A DNA stretch of 64,000 nt from the NCBI RefSeq assembly GCF_002160825.1, contig NZ_NFLI01000005.1, forward strand, positions 147,057 through 211,056, written 5' to 3'. Position 1 is the first letter of the stretch. Each line of letters starts with the position of its first letter. This document shows, piece after piece, positions 27,501-35,699 of this stretch. Position numbers and translations under genes: made by a program. This DNA is from Lachnoclostridium sp. An131 (GTDB lineage: Bacteria > Bacillota > Clostridia > Lachnospirales > Lachnospiraceae). The notes under the pieces are model-generated. The model did not search any database. It saw only the letters and a program-made list of their open reading frames with translations, and was not told the origin of the DNA.

Positions 27501-30500
27501 TCGCCTGTTCCTACCTTCACATTAGCGCGGTTATCAGAGGTAAGCCGGAGTGTAAACGCAAACTCTTCCATCGCCGGGGCTCCGGTTACCTCCTTGGTTA
27601 CCTGAAGCTCCTCTTCATCATCTCCTACTACCACGGAACCTGCTGTATAGCTGTTAGTAAATACAGGATCATTTCCCTCAACGCTTGCTATAAGCTCGCC
27701 TTCCGTATTATCCGTAACTGTCACAACAATCTGATGGGTAGATCTGTCATAAGTCCAGCCCGTGGCAGTCGTGGTATTATCCTCAGTCACATCAAATACA
27801 TAGACTCCCGGCTTCTTAAATGTCACCGTTCCAAAATCAGCGGACTTCGTATCGCCAGCCGCAAAATCATCCGAGATAGTCGCAGTCAGCTTTCCATCTG
27901 TCAAGCCCTCAATATCGTCGATAAAGCCTGTATTCTTCTCATCGTCAGCATTGAATACTGCCGTGAAGGTAAAGTCCTCTGTGTTCGGAGCACCGGTCAC
28001 AGTTTTCTGAACGCCGATTCCAGTGTCTGTGTTCTGCTCAAGCGTAGCCGGCGTATAGGAGTAGGTATTTGTAAAGATACCTGTATTATTCTCTACGGTA
28101 ACGCCTGTAATATCTGTATTTACCTGAAGCTTTCCGGTGCCCGGATCGGTCACAGTAAACTTAATCACAGCCGTATCCTTGCTGTAAATTACACCTGCCG
28201 TATCCGTACCTTTTGCAGGCTGTGTCTCTGTCACCTTATAGGCATACGTTCCCGCCTTGGTAAAGTTGAACCCGCCAAAGGAGAATGTCTTGTCTGCATC
28301 TGTGCCGCTGACAGTTTCTGTCACGGTATCCGGCATGGCTGCTTTAAGCTCTTCTTCTGTCACACCGACTGAATCTGTAAGATCCGTTGAAAGTGTGAAC
28401 TCAAAGCTGTCTGTATCCTTCCAGTCACGTCCTGTGAGCTGTTTCTCAAAGTCGACAGAAACCGGATCTGCATCCGCCGCATCATAGCTGTTCACAAATG
28501 CCGCTGTCGGATAAGTTGAGAAATCGCCGCTCACAAAATCCTCACTATTATAAACAATCGGTTCTGAACCATCTTTCGTAACCGTAGTCTCTGTACTCAT
28601 GCTGCCGTCGCCATCATCATTCACTGCGATTACAACGGTAACAGGCTTATCATCGTACGTGTATCCGCTGGCTCCACCATTTGTCTCACTTATGATAAAC
28701 GTAAACGTCTTTCCTGCATCATCCTGGTCAAATGTCAAACCTGCAATGCCTCTCCAAAACGCCGCCGCTCCATCTTCCGCTCCATAACGGTTAGAGAGTG
28801 TCCGCGTTGCTTCAGCCAGCTTTTCTGCAGAATCCGTATCGTCATCAGGTGTAGTCACAGTAAAGTTAAACTGATTAGCTGTAAGCGCGCGCCCATCCAG
28901 TGTCTTACTGAACAGGATACCGCCTGCCTCATTATCAAAGTTCATGGAGGCCTTATAGCTGTTCGTAAATGTAGCAGAGCCGTTGGTTGTAACCGGATCT
29001 GCAATCGTCAGCTGGCCATTCTCATCTGTCACAGTAAAGCTTACCTGATAGGTATGACCATCATAGGTCCATGCATTATTAAGCGGATTCTGAGTTTCTG
29101 TAATATTAAATGTATAGGTTCCCGGATGTGTAAAGGTCAGGTTATCAAACAGAATATTTGCAGAACCATCCTTTGCAATTGCCGGTGACGTCTTCACATT
29201 ACCGTCCGCATCGATACCGATTACCCAGTCATTTGTGATAGCTGTCTCAGTTTCCGGATCAGCTGCTGTCATCGTAAAGGTAAACTGGCCTTCTGTGCCG
29301 GCAGCTCCGTCAAGCTGCTTGGTAATCTGCAGACCGTCAGCAGCGCCCTCTGTGGTAACGGAAGAAGCTTGATAGCTGTTGGTAAATTCAAATCCATTTC
29401 CCGTGACTGTCGCAACCACACTTCCGGTCTGCTGGTCCTGAGTGACTGCAATACTTACTGTCTTTGTGGATGTGTCATATGTCATACCATTTAAAGTTGC
29501 GGTTCCATCTCCATTATCAACTGCACCGGCTGGAACCTCTTCCTTAATCTGATACTCATAGGTTTTTCCAATATCATCGATACCAAACGTAATGTCAGAG
29601 AATTCGATTGCTCCGGTTCCAAGATTACCGGTACGAGTCTCATCTGGCATTGGCGCACCTGGTGTGACAGCTGTCAATGTAAAATAGAAATCATTGATAT
29701 CCAGCGTCTCGCCAGTGGTATAATTCGTAAATCTTTTGACGCCGGTAATATTAGCATAATCGACCTCTTCACCACCGAAACTGTTCACAAATGCCGCATT
29801 GCGATCATCAATGGGAGGCCAGTCGTTCTCGTTATCTCCTGTGCTGTCACCATTATCATTAAATGTACGATACATGGATTCAATAGACGCAGAGAGCTTG
29901 CCCGCACCGTCATCTGTTACATTAACAGTCACGCGGTATACAGCATTAGAGTAAGCCAGTCCGTACTCATCACCTTCTGTTTCCTGCACCAGGTAGATAT
30001 ACCTGCCAGCACTTGTATAGGTAATGCTGTCAAAATCAAACGCAACTTCCTGTGATTCTGCATAGTTATTAGCATCACTGTTAGTAAGTGTTACAGAGGC
30101 GCTTTCCTGTGCATCTCCAGGTAGCGGGGCTCCTAGCGTAACCGGAGTCAGCGTAAAGGTAAAGCTTTCATTATCACGCCAGTCGCGGCCTGTTAAAGTC
30201 TTCGTTCCATGTATGGAACCTTCGGCAAGCGTAACCGGGGTCACACTATAGGTATTGGTATAATCCACCTCAATTGTGTCATTAGAGGCAATCGTACCCT
30301 CAGCTATATTACCATCGTCACTTGCTGCGCCTTCCACTGTGTTGGAAGCGGTATAACCAGCAGCCGCAGCCTCTGTCACAGTAAAATCTGTATTCGCAGG
30401 CAGACCGCTGATTACCACATGTTCACCATTGGAAAGTGAAAGAGTTTCACCATCCTGAATCTGTCCTGTCGCTGCAGGCTGTTCCCCCGGGGCTACAGTC

Positions 30501-33139
30501 TGAGGATTGCCGTCCGCATCAACAGGCTGTCCTTGTGCGTTATATTTGATATAGTCGAATCTGCCCTGCACATCTCCCTCAAGATCTACTGTATATGTGA
30601 ACTCTTTCTCATCATGCGTCACTCCTGTATCTGCCCAGTCAACAATCTTGCTGATCTGCAGCGAACCGGAAACCGGATAAGCAATCTTACCGTTGTTGCC
30701 AAGGCTTACAACTATTGCTGTCCCATTCCAAGTGGGAGAAATGGCGTTTGCCGCTGTTTCTGTTGTATTCGCACCCTCCTCCTTGGCAGCCTCAAACTCC
30801 ATAGCACGTGTCAGACGTGGAGAGCCTTTTTCAATATAATAGCTATCAGTAGACTCATCATACTGAACATAACGGCCCAACTGATTCTCTGCTGCAATGA
30901 AGGATACCCATTCTGTCTTCAGTTCATTCTCAGCATAGTATGTCCGCTGATAGTAATATGTCTGATCGGGAACATAGCTCTCTGCAGGACTGTATTCTGC
31001 TGCTTCTCCCTGTCCCGTACGTGTATAGATGGTAGTATCTTCTGTAAAGTAATAGAAGCTGTTCGTCTCAGCCGGAGTAAAGGTGGCTGTAGTTGTCCCA
31101 TTGTTCCCACCGCTGTAAGCGTTAGAATAGAAGTAAACGTTTCCATCTTCATCCGTATGCGTGGATATATAGGTTCCGTCAAGCTTAGATGCATCAATGT
31201 TGCTTCCATCCATCACTCCGCTCTTCAGCCCAACTGTATAGTACACACGAATAGGATAGGCCGGAACTACGCTTGTACTCGTAGTAGTTTCGCCATCCAC
31301 CGTCTCACTTTCTGCTGTATAAACACGAAGTGGGAGCAGTGAAGATGGGATCTGAACAGTCACTGTATCACCTGTCTGCAAGTCTGCTGATTTGTTAACA
31401 GTAATGATAATATCGCTCAGATTATGATCACCCGGATAGACATCATTACCGCTTACTGTGCCAGTAAAATGATATTCATGAGATCCGCTTCCATCGGCCG
31501 ACGGCTGTGTGCCAGAATAGTGGAATTCCTCTCCCGCAAACACAATCGTCTTGAGGTTCTTGACTTCCATATAATTGCCCAGAGTGTCCTCAAATGTCAG
31601 ATATCCTACCTGGTCACCACCAATAGTCGTGGTATTTTCGATAGGTGACACAGCCCCGCTGCTAAAATCATCATAAATTGACTGGAAAACATCATTTAAT
31701 GCTTCAGCATCTGAAGCTGCAAAATAATAATTTCCCTCTGCACGTTCACCTAACGTACAGTTATTTGAAAAATCAGCTTCGTCATCCCATGTATTTCTTG
31801 ACTGAGCATCAGGATAATTGCTAGACACAGCATTCATAAAATAGTTTGCATCATGTGTTGTACTACCCTGACCAGTCAGATCATCAGGATCAGCTCCCTC
31901 AAACACTCCTACAGAATAAATAGTTGCGCCAGCTTGTTTCATCTGATAAGCAGTGTTAACGGAAGAACCTGCATTATCATTTTCAACATACTGTCCATTT
32001 CCAGGCATGCCATCCGTAAAGAAAATGACAACTTTTTTTGCTTCATCACGTGCTCCGCTTCCATATCCAGAATCTCCGTTTATAATATCTTGAGCACGAT
32101 CAAAGCCAAGATCAGCTTCCGTTCCACCGTTATAAGTAAAATCCTCTACATACCCGATTAATGCATTCGCATTGGCACCCTGTGTACAGTAGGTAAAATA
32201 GGTTTGATTTGGCCTTCTTCCGGTACTGTACTGATCCACATCTCCGGCATAATCAACAATAGCTATTCGGTGCTGATCGGACTGCTCCTTACCAACATTT
32301 TCGGTCGCAACCGTATTGATAAAATTGGTCACCGCCGTCTCCATGGCTACATCTATACGCGTTTCTGTACTTGTATAAGTATAGAACTGAATATGCGAAG
32401 AATCTTGATCAGAAGCACTGGTCTTTGGTTCCACGGTCTGACCATTGACAGTCCAGCTTACATGCTCATTATAGCTCGTCCGCCAATCGCCCGTGACTTC
32501 TCTTGTAACCTCATTAATACGTACATATTCGTTGCCAATGAGAGCATAATATTCTCCACCTTGTGTGTCCTGTACAGCTACTGTCCAACTACTCCCAAGA
32601 GGACCACTCTGTTCTTCAATGTGGCCGCTCGACTCGACAATATCATAAACAGCGTCATATCTGCTGCTTGTAAGATATCTATCATTCATCGAGCCCGATC
32701 TATCAAGCACCAGCACAATATCAAGCGGCTGGTTGATCGTCGTCTGGCCGGAGATATTCGCAGCCGAAGAAAGCGCTGAAAGTCCTACCAGGGCAGTTCC
32801 CTCGTCATTCTCTATCGTAAATGTCTCCTCACCACTCTGGCTTGTCAGCGTAAGAGCACTGGTATAGACGGACTTATCTGTCCAGATACGGCCGGTATTT
32901 CTGGTAGAATCACCGCCCTGTCCGGACACACCGAGGCTTCCTTCATACCAGGCATCATGTGTGCTGCCGTCTGCTGCCCACAATCCTGCCGCACTTACCT
33001 GCATGCCCGAATTCAGGAACAGTCCCGCGCCCATCGCCGCGACAAGCACTACCGCAATCGCTGCCGACAGAAGCTTCCCGAACCGCCTCTGGCGTCTCCT
33101 TCCTTTCTTGATTGGTCTTTTACTTTGCATTTCACTCAT
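24518..33139 (-). CDS. Giant cell-surface protein: vWA domain plus about 13 pilin-type isopeptide repeats
   Basis: A 2873-residue surface protein. A basic N-terminus and a long hydrophobic segment (about 20-50) form the export signal. Residues about 140-490 are a von Willebrand A domain with the metal-site motif DRSGS and the later FFTDGMPG. After a linker domain (490-820) come about 13 domains of the streptococcal FctA/Spy0128 pilin type (about 830-2810), each opening with a Lys-containing strand (such as KTLTGRDW, KQLTGRDW, KTLSGRTL), then an F-FTLT strand, and ending F-N-Y, the Lys and Asn expected to form an intramolecular isopeptide bond. One domain carries a Pro/Glu/Thr-rich repeat insert. 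The C-terminus has AQTGD, a hydrophobic helix and KSRQR, a divergent sortase signal. No sortase is in the window. A phase-variable adhesin is the likely role. The start may be 33139 or, with better spacing from GAGAGG, 33130. Confidence 0.9.
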   Translation of the reverse strand: MSEMQSKRPIKKGRRRQRRFGKLLSAAIAVVLVAAMGAGLFLNSGMQVSAAGLWAADGSTHDAWYEGSLGVSGQGGDSTRNTGRIWTDKSVYTSALTLTSQSGEETFTIENDEGTALVGLSALSSAANISGQTTINQPLDIVLVLDRSGSMNDRYLTSSRYDAVYDIVESSGHIEEQSGPLGSSWTVAVQDTQGGEYYALIGNEYVRINEVTREVTGDWRTSYNEHVSWTVNGQTVEPKTSASDQDSSHIQFYTYTSTETRIDVAMETAVTNFINTVATENVGKEQSDQHRIAIVDYAGDVDQYSTGRRPNQTYFTYCTQGANANALIGYVEDFTYNGGTEADLGFDRAQDIINGDSGYGSGARDEAKKVVIFFTDGMPGNGQYVENDNAGSSVNTAYQMKQAGATIYSVGVFEGADPDDLTGQGSTTHDANYFMNAVSSNYPDAQSRNTWDDEADFSNNCTLGERAEGNYYFAASDAEALNDVFQSIYDDFSSGAVSPIENTTTIGGDQVGYLTFEDTLGNYMEVKNLKTIVFAGEEFHYSGTQPSADGSGSHEYHFTGTVSGNDVYPGDHNLSDIIITVNKSADLQTGDTVTVQIPSSLLPLRVYTAESETVDGETTTSTSVVPAYPIRVYYTVGLKSGVMDGSNIDASKLDGTYISTHTDEDGNVYFYSNAYSGGNNGTTTATFTPAETNSFYYFTEDTTIYTRTGQGEAAEYSPAESYVPDQTYYYQRTYYAENELKTEWVSFIAAENQLGRYVQYDESTDSYYIEKGSPRLTRAMEFEAAKEEGANTTETAANAISPTWNGTAIVVSLGNNGKIAYPVSGSLQISKIVDWADTGVTHDEKEFTYTVDLEGDVQGRFDYIKYNAQGQPVDADGNPQTVAPGEQPAATGQIQDGETLSLSNGEHVVISGLPANTDFTVTEAAAAGYTASNTVEGAASDDGNIAEGTIASNDTIEVDYTNTYSVTPVTLAEGSIHGTKTLTGRDWRDNESFTFTLTPVTLGAPLPGDAQESASVTLTNSDANNYAESQEVAFDFDSITYTSAGRYIYLVQETEGDEYGLAYSNAVYRVTVNVTDDGAGKLSASIESMYRTFNDNGDSTGDNENDWPPIDDRNAAFVNSFGGEEVDYANITGVKRFTNYTTGETLDINDFYFTLTAVTPGAPMPDETRTGNLGTGAIEFSDITFGIDDIGKTYEYQIKEEVPAGAVDNGDGTATLNGMTYDTSTKTVSIAVTQDQQTGSVVATVTGNGFEFTNSYQASSVTTEGAADGLQITKQLDGAAGTEGQFTFTMTAADPETETAITNDWVIGIDADGNVKTSPAIAKDGSANILFDNLTFTHPGTYTFNITETQNPLNNAWTYDGHTYQVSFTVTDENGQLTIADPVTTNGSATFTNSYKASMNFDNEAGGILFSKTLDGRALTANQFNFTVTTPDDDTDSAEKLAEATRTLSNRYGAEDGAAAFWRGIAGLTFDQDDAGKTFTFIISETNGGASGYTYDDKPVTVVIAVNDDGDGSMSTETTVTKDGSEPIVYNSEDFVSGDFSTYPTAAFVNSYDAADADPVSVDFEKQLTGRDWKDTDSFEFTLSTDLTDSVGVTEEELKAAMPDTVTETVSGTDADKTFSFGGFNFTKAGTYAYKVTETQPAKGTDTAGVIYSKDTAVIKFTVTDPGTGKLQVNTDITGVTVENNTGIFTNTYSYTPATLEQNTDTGIGVQKTVTGAPNTEDFTFTAVFNADDEKNTGFIDDIEGLTDGKLTATISDDFAAGDTKSADFGTVTFKKPGVYVFDVTEDNTTTATGWTYDRSTHQIVVTVTDNTEGELIASVEGNDPVFTNSYTAGSVVVGDDEEELQVTKEVTGAPAMEEFAFTLRLTSDNRANVKVGTGETAAEFPEAGISVRTSDLTGKEERQTVSFGDLTFTAGGTYTFTVTETTTTEVEGWTYDNQPKTITVFVTDENYDGQLDAFVEGNNQTITNAYDMDLNYDDPDNLNDGLNVVKNLTGHDLEEGQFTFTLTAIDEASAAKASIEDGLSKTFTNSAQTHDEAGISTDTMRPFAGMSFTQDDVGKTYRYTITEVDSRAAGYTYDSKSYEVVIVISGDGQGTLTATTTVSTGGQSTEYTCSTNTELNNGPAVVTFDNSYNAESTLGASGQTSIEAKKVLENRDLIDKEFTFQVFDANDSVVVTGTNDADGNITFGDIRYEITQMLKDVKNGIATHTVVDGRDTYTYQYTVAEDTIGLDDKGIRPVDHTFNITVTVTDNGDGTLSIAVTYPGDGTELTFRNTYGEAAKVTLPVKGEKKLEHADNLTPDDITGKFSFTITSDDPDAPMPASTEAKNDRTGTVSFGDIEFTMENVFGDASDASEEETEDPAEEPGTDVDAPEAEEPGTGTDAPEAEEPGIGTDVPETEEPGTGTDVPETEEPGTGTDLPETEEPGTGTDVPETEEPGTGTDLPETEEPGTDTDVPETEEPGTDAETPDTDGTAGESEAEVIEAAGQDLVVKNGKSGIVTDPETGKRTRTFTYTVTETGEVPGVSNDTPKTFTVTVTDNGNGTISIDSEGTDGILFTFTNTYSVKPTDPTDPTHPDASGEAAVTIRKELSGRAMNEGEFSFIMQDAGDTRIEAKNAADGSVTFTGIEFSAPGDYRYQIREVPGELGGVVYDSSVYYATAEVTDNGDGTLSAEWTVKDTDGNPIDSIVFQNEYSYQGTVGVTLAASKTLSGRTLKAGEFIFLLKDSNGNVVSKAVNSETGAIQFADLSFDTPGSYTYTISEEKGNAENVTYDSTVYTVTIHVADSGKGYLTASIDNGGKAIAFTNTYKEPEKDTSDGGSSSGSGGSSSPAPVQAVQSAQTGDSSPIALFVGIIAVSLLAIAAALVVYFRKSRQR
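25751..26052 (-). repeat. 36-bp in-frame tandem repeat in the surface protein gene (about 8.4 units)
   Basis: Eight full units and part of a ninth encode the 12-residue pattern EEPGTGTD(V/L)PET. Units 2 and 4 are identical and units 3 and 5 nearly so, giving a 72-bp higher-order period. Units 7-9 have diverged. Changes in copy number would keep the frame. Confidence 0.9.
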
Positions 33140-33446
33140 CCTCTCTTTTGGCCCATACCCGGCCGACCAGACGGATACGTCCCATTTTTCATATTACTTC
33201 TTTGGTACCTTTGCCTGTTTCCGGCATCCTTTTGGTGGCTGAACCGTCCGTCTCCCGCATAAAAGCAAGACACCGGTTTAGGCAGCTGCCTGCACGAAGA
33301 AACTGTCTTTGTTCTGAGCTTGCCCAAAAAGCCTGCAGAAGCCCCCGATGTGAACTGAAACCTTTTCCCTCCTTTTCTCCGCCACTTAGCTGACTGGTAC
33401 TTTGCAAAGCCTTTTGCCCGCCGCGTCTTCTCTTTCAGAGGAAATG
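33140..33446 (-). other. Leader/upstream region of the giant surface protein gene
   Basis: About 300 bp between the left inverted repeat and the start codon. I see no convincing minus-strand promoter here, so the gene appears to need the promoter in the invertible segment. The region holds a 12-bp palindrome AGGCAGCTGCCT (33280-33291) and CAAAGCCTTTTGCC (33405-33418), which resembles a sequence inside the invertible segment. No plausible gene is present. Confidence 0.6.
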
Positions 33447-33466
33447 CAACATAACATTAATTATGT
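33447..33466 (+). repeat. Left inverted repeat of the invertible segment
   Basis: CAACATAACATTAATTATGT, perfectly reverse-complementary to 33771-33790. The inner part ACATTAATTATGT is itself nearly palindromic, as expected of a tyrosine recombinase core site. Confidence 0.93.
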
Positions 33467-33592
33467 AGTTAAAATTCATTCTTTTTCTTTTTTTGAATTA
33501 TCCTGGAGTTTAATAAAAGGGATTTTCAGAAAAATAAAGGAAAATAGTTGAAAAAACAGAAATAAACAGACCGCGCAAGAAGCAGCCAAAAG

Positions 33593-33613
33593 AGGCTATA
33601 GACCTTATAGCCT
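33593..33613. terminator. Terminator-like hairpin inside the invertible segment
   Basis: An 8-bp stem AGGCTATA / TATAGCCT with a 5-base loop; followed by TTATTT on the plus strand and CTTTT on the minus strand. In the present orientation it could stop minus-strand read-through from the recombinase gene into the surface gene. Confidence 0.5.
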
Positions 33614-33695
33614 TTATTTGCATGTTCTTTTAAATTCTGTCCATCGGGGCTGCCGCATTTTTGGATAAAAGATACAATATGTAGAGTTATATTTA

Positions 33696-33724
33696 TTGAC
33701 TTTTAAATTGTTGTATTATAAAAT
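33696..33724 (+). promoter_or_regulatory. Invertible sigma-A promoter
   Basis: TTGACT, a 17-base spacer, then TAAAAT, with AT-rich sequence upstream. It points toward the right repeat and the 3' end of the recombinase gene, so it gives antisense transcription there in this orientation. Confidence 0.7.
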
Positions 33725-33770
33725 CATAAAAGGTGGATGAGTCTGTCTTTTTTTACAAAAGCCTTTTACC

Positions 33771-33790
33771 ACATAATTAATGTTATGTTG
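33771..33790 (-). repeat. Right inverted repeat of the invertible segment
   Basis: ACATAATTAATGTTATGTTG, the exact reverse complement of 33447-33466. It includes the stop codon and last two Thr codons of the recombinase gene, so inversion leaves the recombinase sequence unchanged. Confidence 0.93.
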
Positions 33791-34643
33791 TCATTTCAAG
33801 CAGCTTCACCCGTTCGATATTTTTCTTCCACTCGCTGAGTCCGTCCGACGCATAGATCCGCGTCACCTCCAGACTGCTGTGCCCGAGAATATCAGCCAGA
33901 TTCAGCATGTTTTTTGTCTCCTTGTAGAATGTTCTCGCAAAGAGATGGCGCAGGTTGTGGGGAAACACCTTTCGCAGGCTTACCTCTGCCCTGCCGGCTA
34001 TCGTCTTCATTTCCTTCCATATATTAGAACGGTTTTTCGCTTTTCCTGTCCTGGTACGGAAGATCAGGCCGGAACGAATATTATTTTTCTTCATATAGAA
34101 TAGAAGTCTTTTTCTCAAGGCTGCCGGGAGTATCACCAGCCGGTACTTGCCCTTATTCCAGACTTTCACCATGCCGCTTCGGACATTTTCAGCACAAAAA
34201 AATTTAAGCTCGCTCACCCGTACCCCTGTCGCTCCCATAGTCTCCATCATCACGGCCAGCTGCTGCCTGTTGTCTTCTCTCGCTTTACGCACCAGCCTTC
34301 TGAATTCCTCTCTGGTGAGCATTTTTTCCATCTGATCGATATCCGCCCGCTGTACCCTGATTCGTTTCAGCTTCAGCCTTTCCAGCCCTTGAAAGCTCAA
34401 AAACTGATTCAGGGCTGCAATCATGGAGTTTGCGCTGCTGACCGCGTACCGCCCAAGCAGCCATTCTTTATAAGCCAGAAGCATTTCCTTCGTAATCTCG
34501 CTTCCTTCTCCTGCGAATTCAAAGAATGTCTTTACGTCGCGCATGTATTTTTTCATTGTCAGCGCTGAGCTCTCTTTTTCCATAAGATACTCTCTGAATT
34601 CCTCCAGAACTGCATTTCTGATCACATCCGTTTTCTTTTCCAT
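33783..34643 (-). CDS. Tyrosine recombinase (Xer-type site-specific invertase)
   Basis: A 286-residue phage integrase-family recombinase. The N-terminal SAM-like core-binding domain spans about residues 15-95 and the catalytic domain about 110-280. The catalytic set is complete: Arg in ATGVRVSEL, a Lys in the beta-hairpin region WNKGKYR, HNLRH, then His in LGHSSLEVT and Tyr in RIYA. I chose the ATG at 34643 (MEKKTDV) after AAGGAG and AGG; the upstream frame extension is not integrase-like. The stop codon lies inside one of the inverted repeats of the adjacent segment, which strongly suggests that segment is its substrate. There are no phage or conjugative genes nearby. Confidence 0.92.
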   Translation of the reverse strand: MEKKTDVIRNAVLEEFREYLMEKESSALTMKKYMRDVKTFFEFAGEGSEITKEMLLAYKEWLLGRYAVSSANSMIAALNQFLSFQGLERLKLKRIRVQRADIDQMEKMLTREEFRRLVRKAREDNRQQLAVMMETMGATGVRVSELKFFCAENVRSGMVKVWNKGKYRLVILPAALRKRLLFYMKKNNIRSGLIFRTRTGKAKNRSNIWKEMKTIAGRAEVSLRKVFPHNLRHLFARTFYKETKNMLNLADILGHSSLEVTRIYASDGLSEWKKNIERVKLLEMTT

Positions 34644-34892
34644 AACCTGGCATCTCCTTATACATATGATAAATTTATTTTTATAGTTTACCCTAAGTTG
34701 ACAAGGATATATACGGTAAAAGCAGAACTGTTCCAGCGTCCTGAACGTACCAGCGATTAGCTCAGACTCTGTCACAGGAGCTATTGTCAATCAGCGGCGG
34801 TCAGTCACCGCTCCTTGTGGGAGGACAGGAAATCTGATATGATAACAAAAGGCAGATGCCTCCTAAAGCTGATAAGAAACCGGGGTGACAGT

Positions 34893-35580
34893 ATGAAAAC
34901 CGACGAATACTGCGAAATCATTCATAAAAGCAGCCCTGTGCTGCGGTTCTGCGAACGTTTTGACGAAAGCAGCGATAAATGGAATCTGAAGAAACACTCA
35001 CATCCTTACATTGAACTGATTTATTATATGGAAGGAAAGGCTGGTCTGGAAGCAGGCCGCCTTCATATAGATGCTTCTATTTTTGACACCATTGCCTCTC
35101 CTGCTGCACGAACAGGATGGTATGCTGCGGGAGCTCTTTAAAATGATTTACACAGAAGGAAAAAGAAAAGAAGCAAATCCTTACATTATAGAGTATCTCC
35201 TAAAGCTGCTGCTCACATCCATGATCCGGCAGGCGGAGCTTTCCAGCTATTCCAACCGCTTCGTGCGGGAGGTGATTCCCTATATCCATGAACACTTTAC
35301 CGAAAAGATAACCCTGGATACCTTGGCTGATCTGGCGCATATCAGTGTGTCCTATCTGTCCAGAAGATTCAAACAGTACACTGGTATGACTGTCGTATCC
35401 TATATAAACCATCTGCGCATAGAAGCCGCAAAGCAGCTTCTGGCATCCACAGATTCCAGCGCCTCAGAGATTGCCTGGCAGGTCGGCTTTGAATCTCCCA
35501 AATATTTTCACCGTATTTTCAAGGCCGAGACAGGAGAATCGCCCTCTGCGTTCCGCAGAGCATATCAGGCAATAAGGTAA
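34893..35580 (+). pseudogene. AraC family regulator, broken by an internal deletion and frame change
   Basis: The first frame gives an AraC-type cupin start (MKTDEYCEII, then HSHPYIELIYYMEGKAG) but ends at 35141 after about 80 residues. A second frame, readable from about 35085, gives the missing continuation (LLHEQDGMLRELFKMIY) and an intact C-terminal double helix-turn-helix ending at 35580 (KITLDTLADLAHISVSYLSRRFKQYTG and ASEIAWQVGFESPKYFHRIFK). The cupin domain lacks roughly 60-80 residues, so this is a deletion plus frame shift rather than a single-base error. A GGGGTGA site precedes the ATG. It would have regulated the GH3 gene next to it. Confidence 0.75.
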
Positions 35581-35699
35581 AAATCGGATACCTATTGTGC
35601 GTTTCTGTGAGTGTTCCCGGCACATATGCCTATAGTATAATGAGCCCATAGAAAAAGAAAACAGGGAATTTCCCTATATGAAAAAAGGAGGCAGCACAC

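Larger units (their letters stand above)
33447..33790. mobile_element. Invertible promoter segment (inverton), apparently OFF orientation
   Basis: A 304-bp AT-rich segment enclosed by perfect 20-bp inverted repeats, next to a tyrosine recombinase gene and upstream of a giant surface protein gene. It contains one strong promoter, pointing away from the surface gene in this assembly, and a terminator-like hairpin. Inversion would place the promoter to read through the left repeat into the surface gene leader. The inversion itself is inferred, not seen. Confidence 0.85.

Noticed and set aside
30533..31342. Plus-strand open frames inside the giant surface gene (for example 269 residues)
   Set aside because: The reverse strand is a continuous repeat protein; the plus-strand frames are mirror images of its biased composition, rich in Cys and Ile, without ribosome sites.
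33230..33400. Possible c-di-GMP (GEMM) riboswitch in the surface gene leader, minus strand, from a GCCTAAACC string and GGGCAA upstream
   Set aside because: The conserved GACGCAAAGCC core and the GAAA tetraloop arrangement are missing, so only short fragments match by chance.
33140..33446. A fixed promoter for the surface gene between the left repeat and the start codon
   Set aside because: I found no -10/-35 pair with acceptable spacing on the minus strand in this stretch.
33783..34643. Tyrosine recombinase as part of a prophage or integrative element
   Set aside because: No phage, relaxase or attachment-site duplication is nearby, and the inverted repeats at its stop codon explain it better as an invertase.
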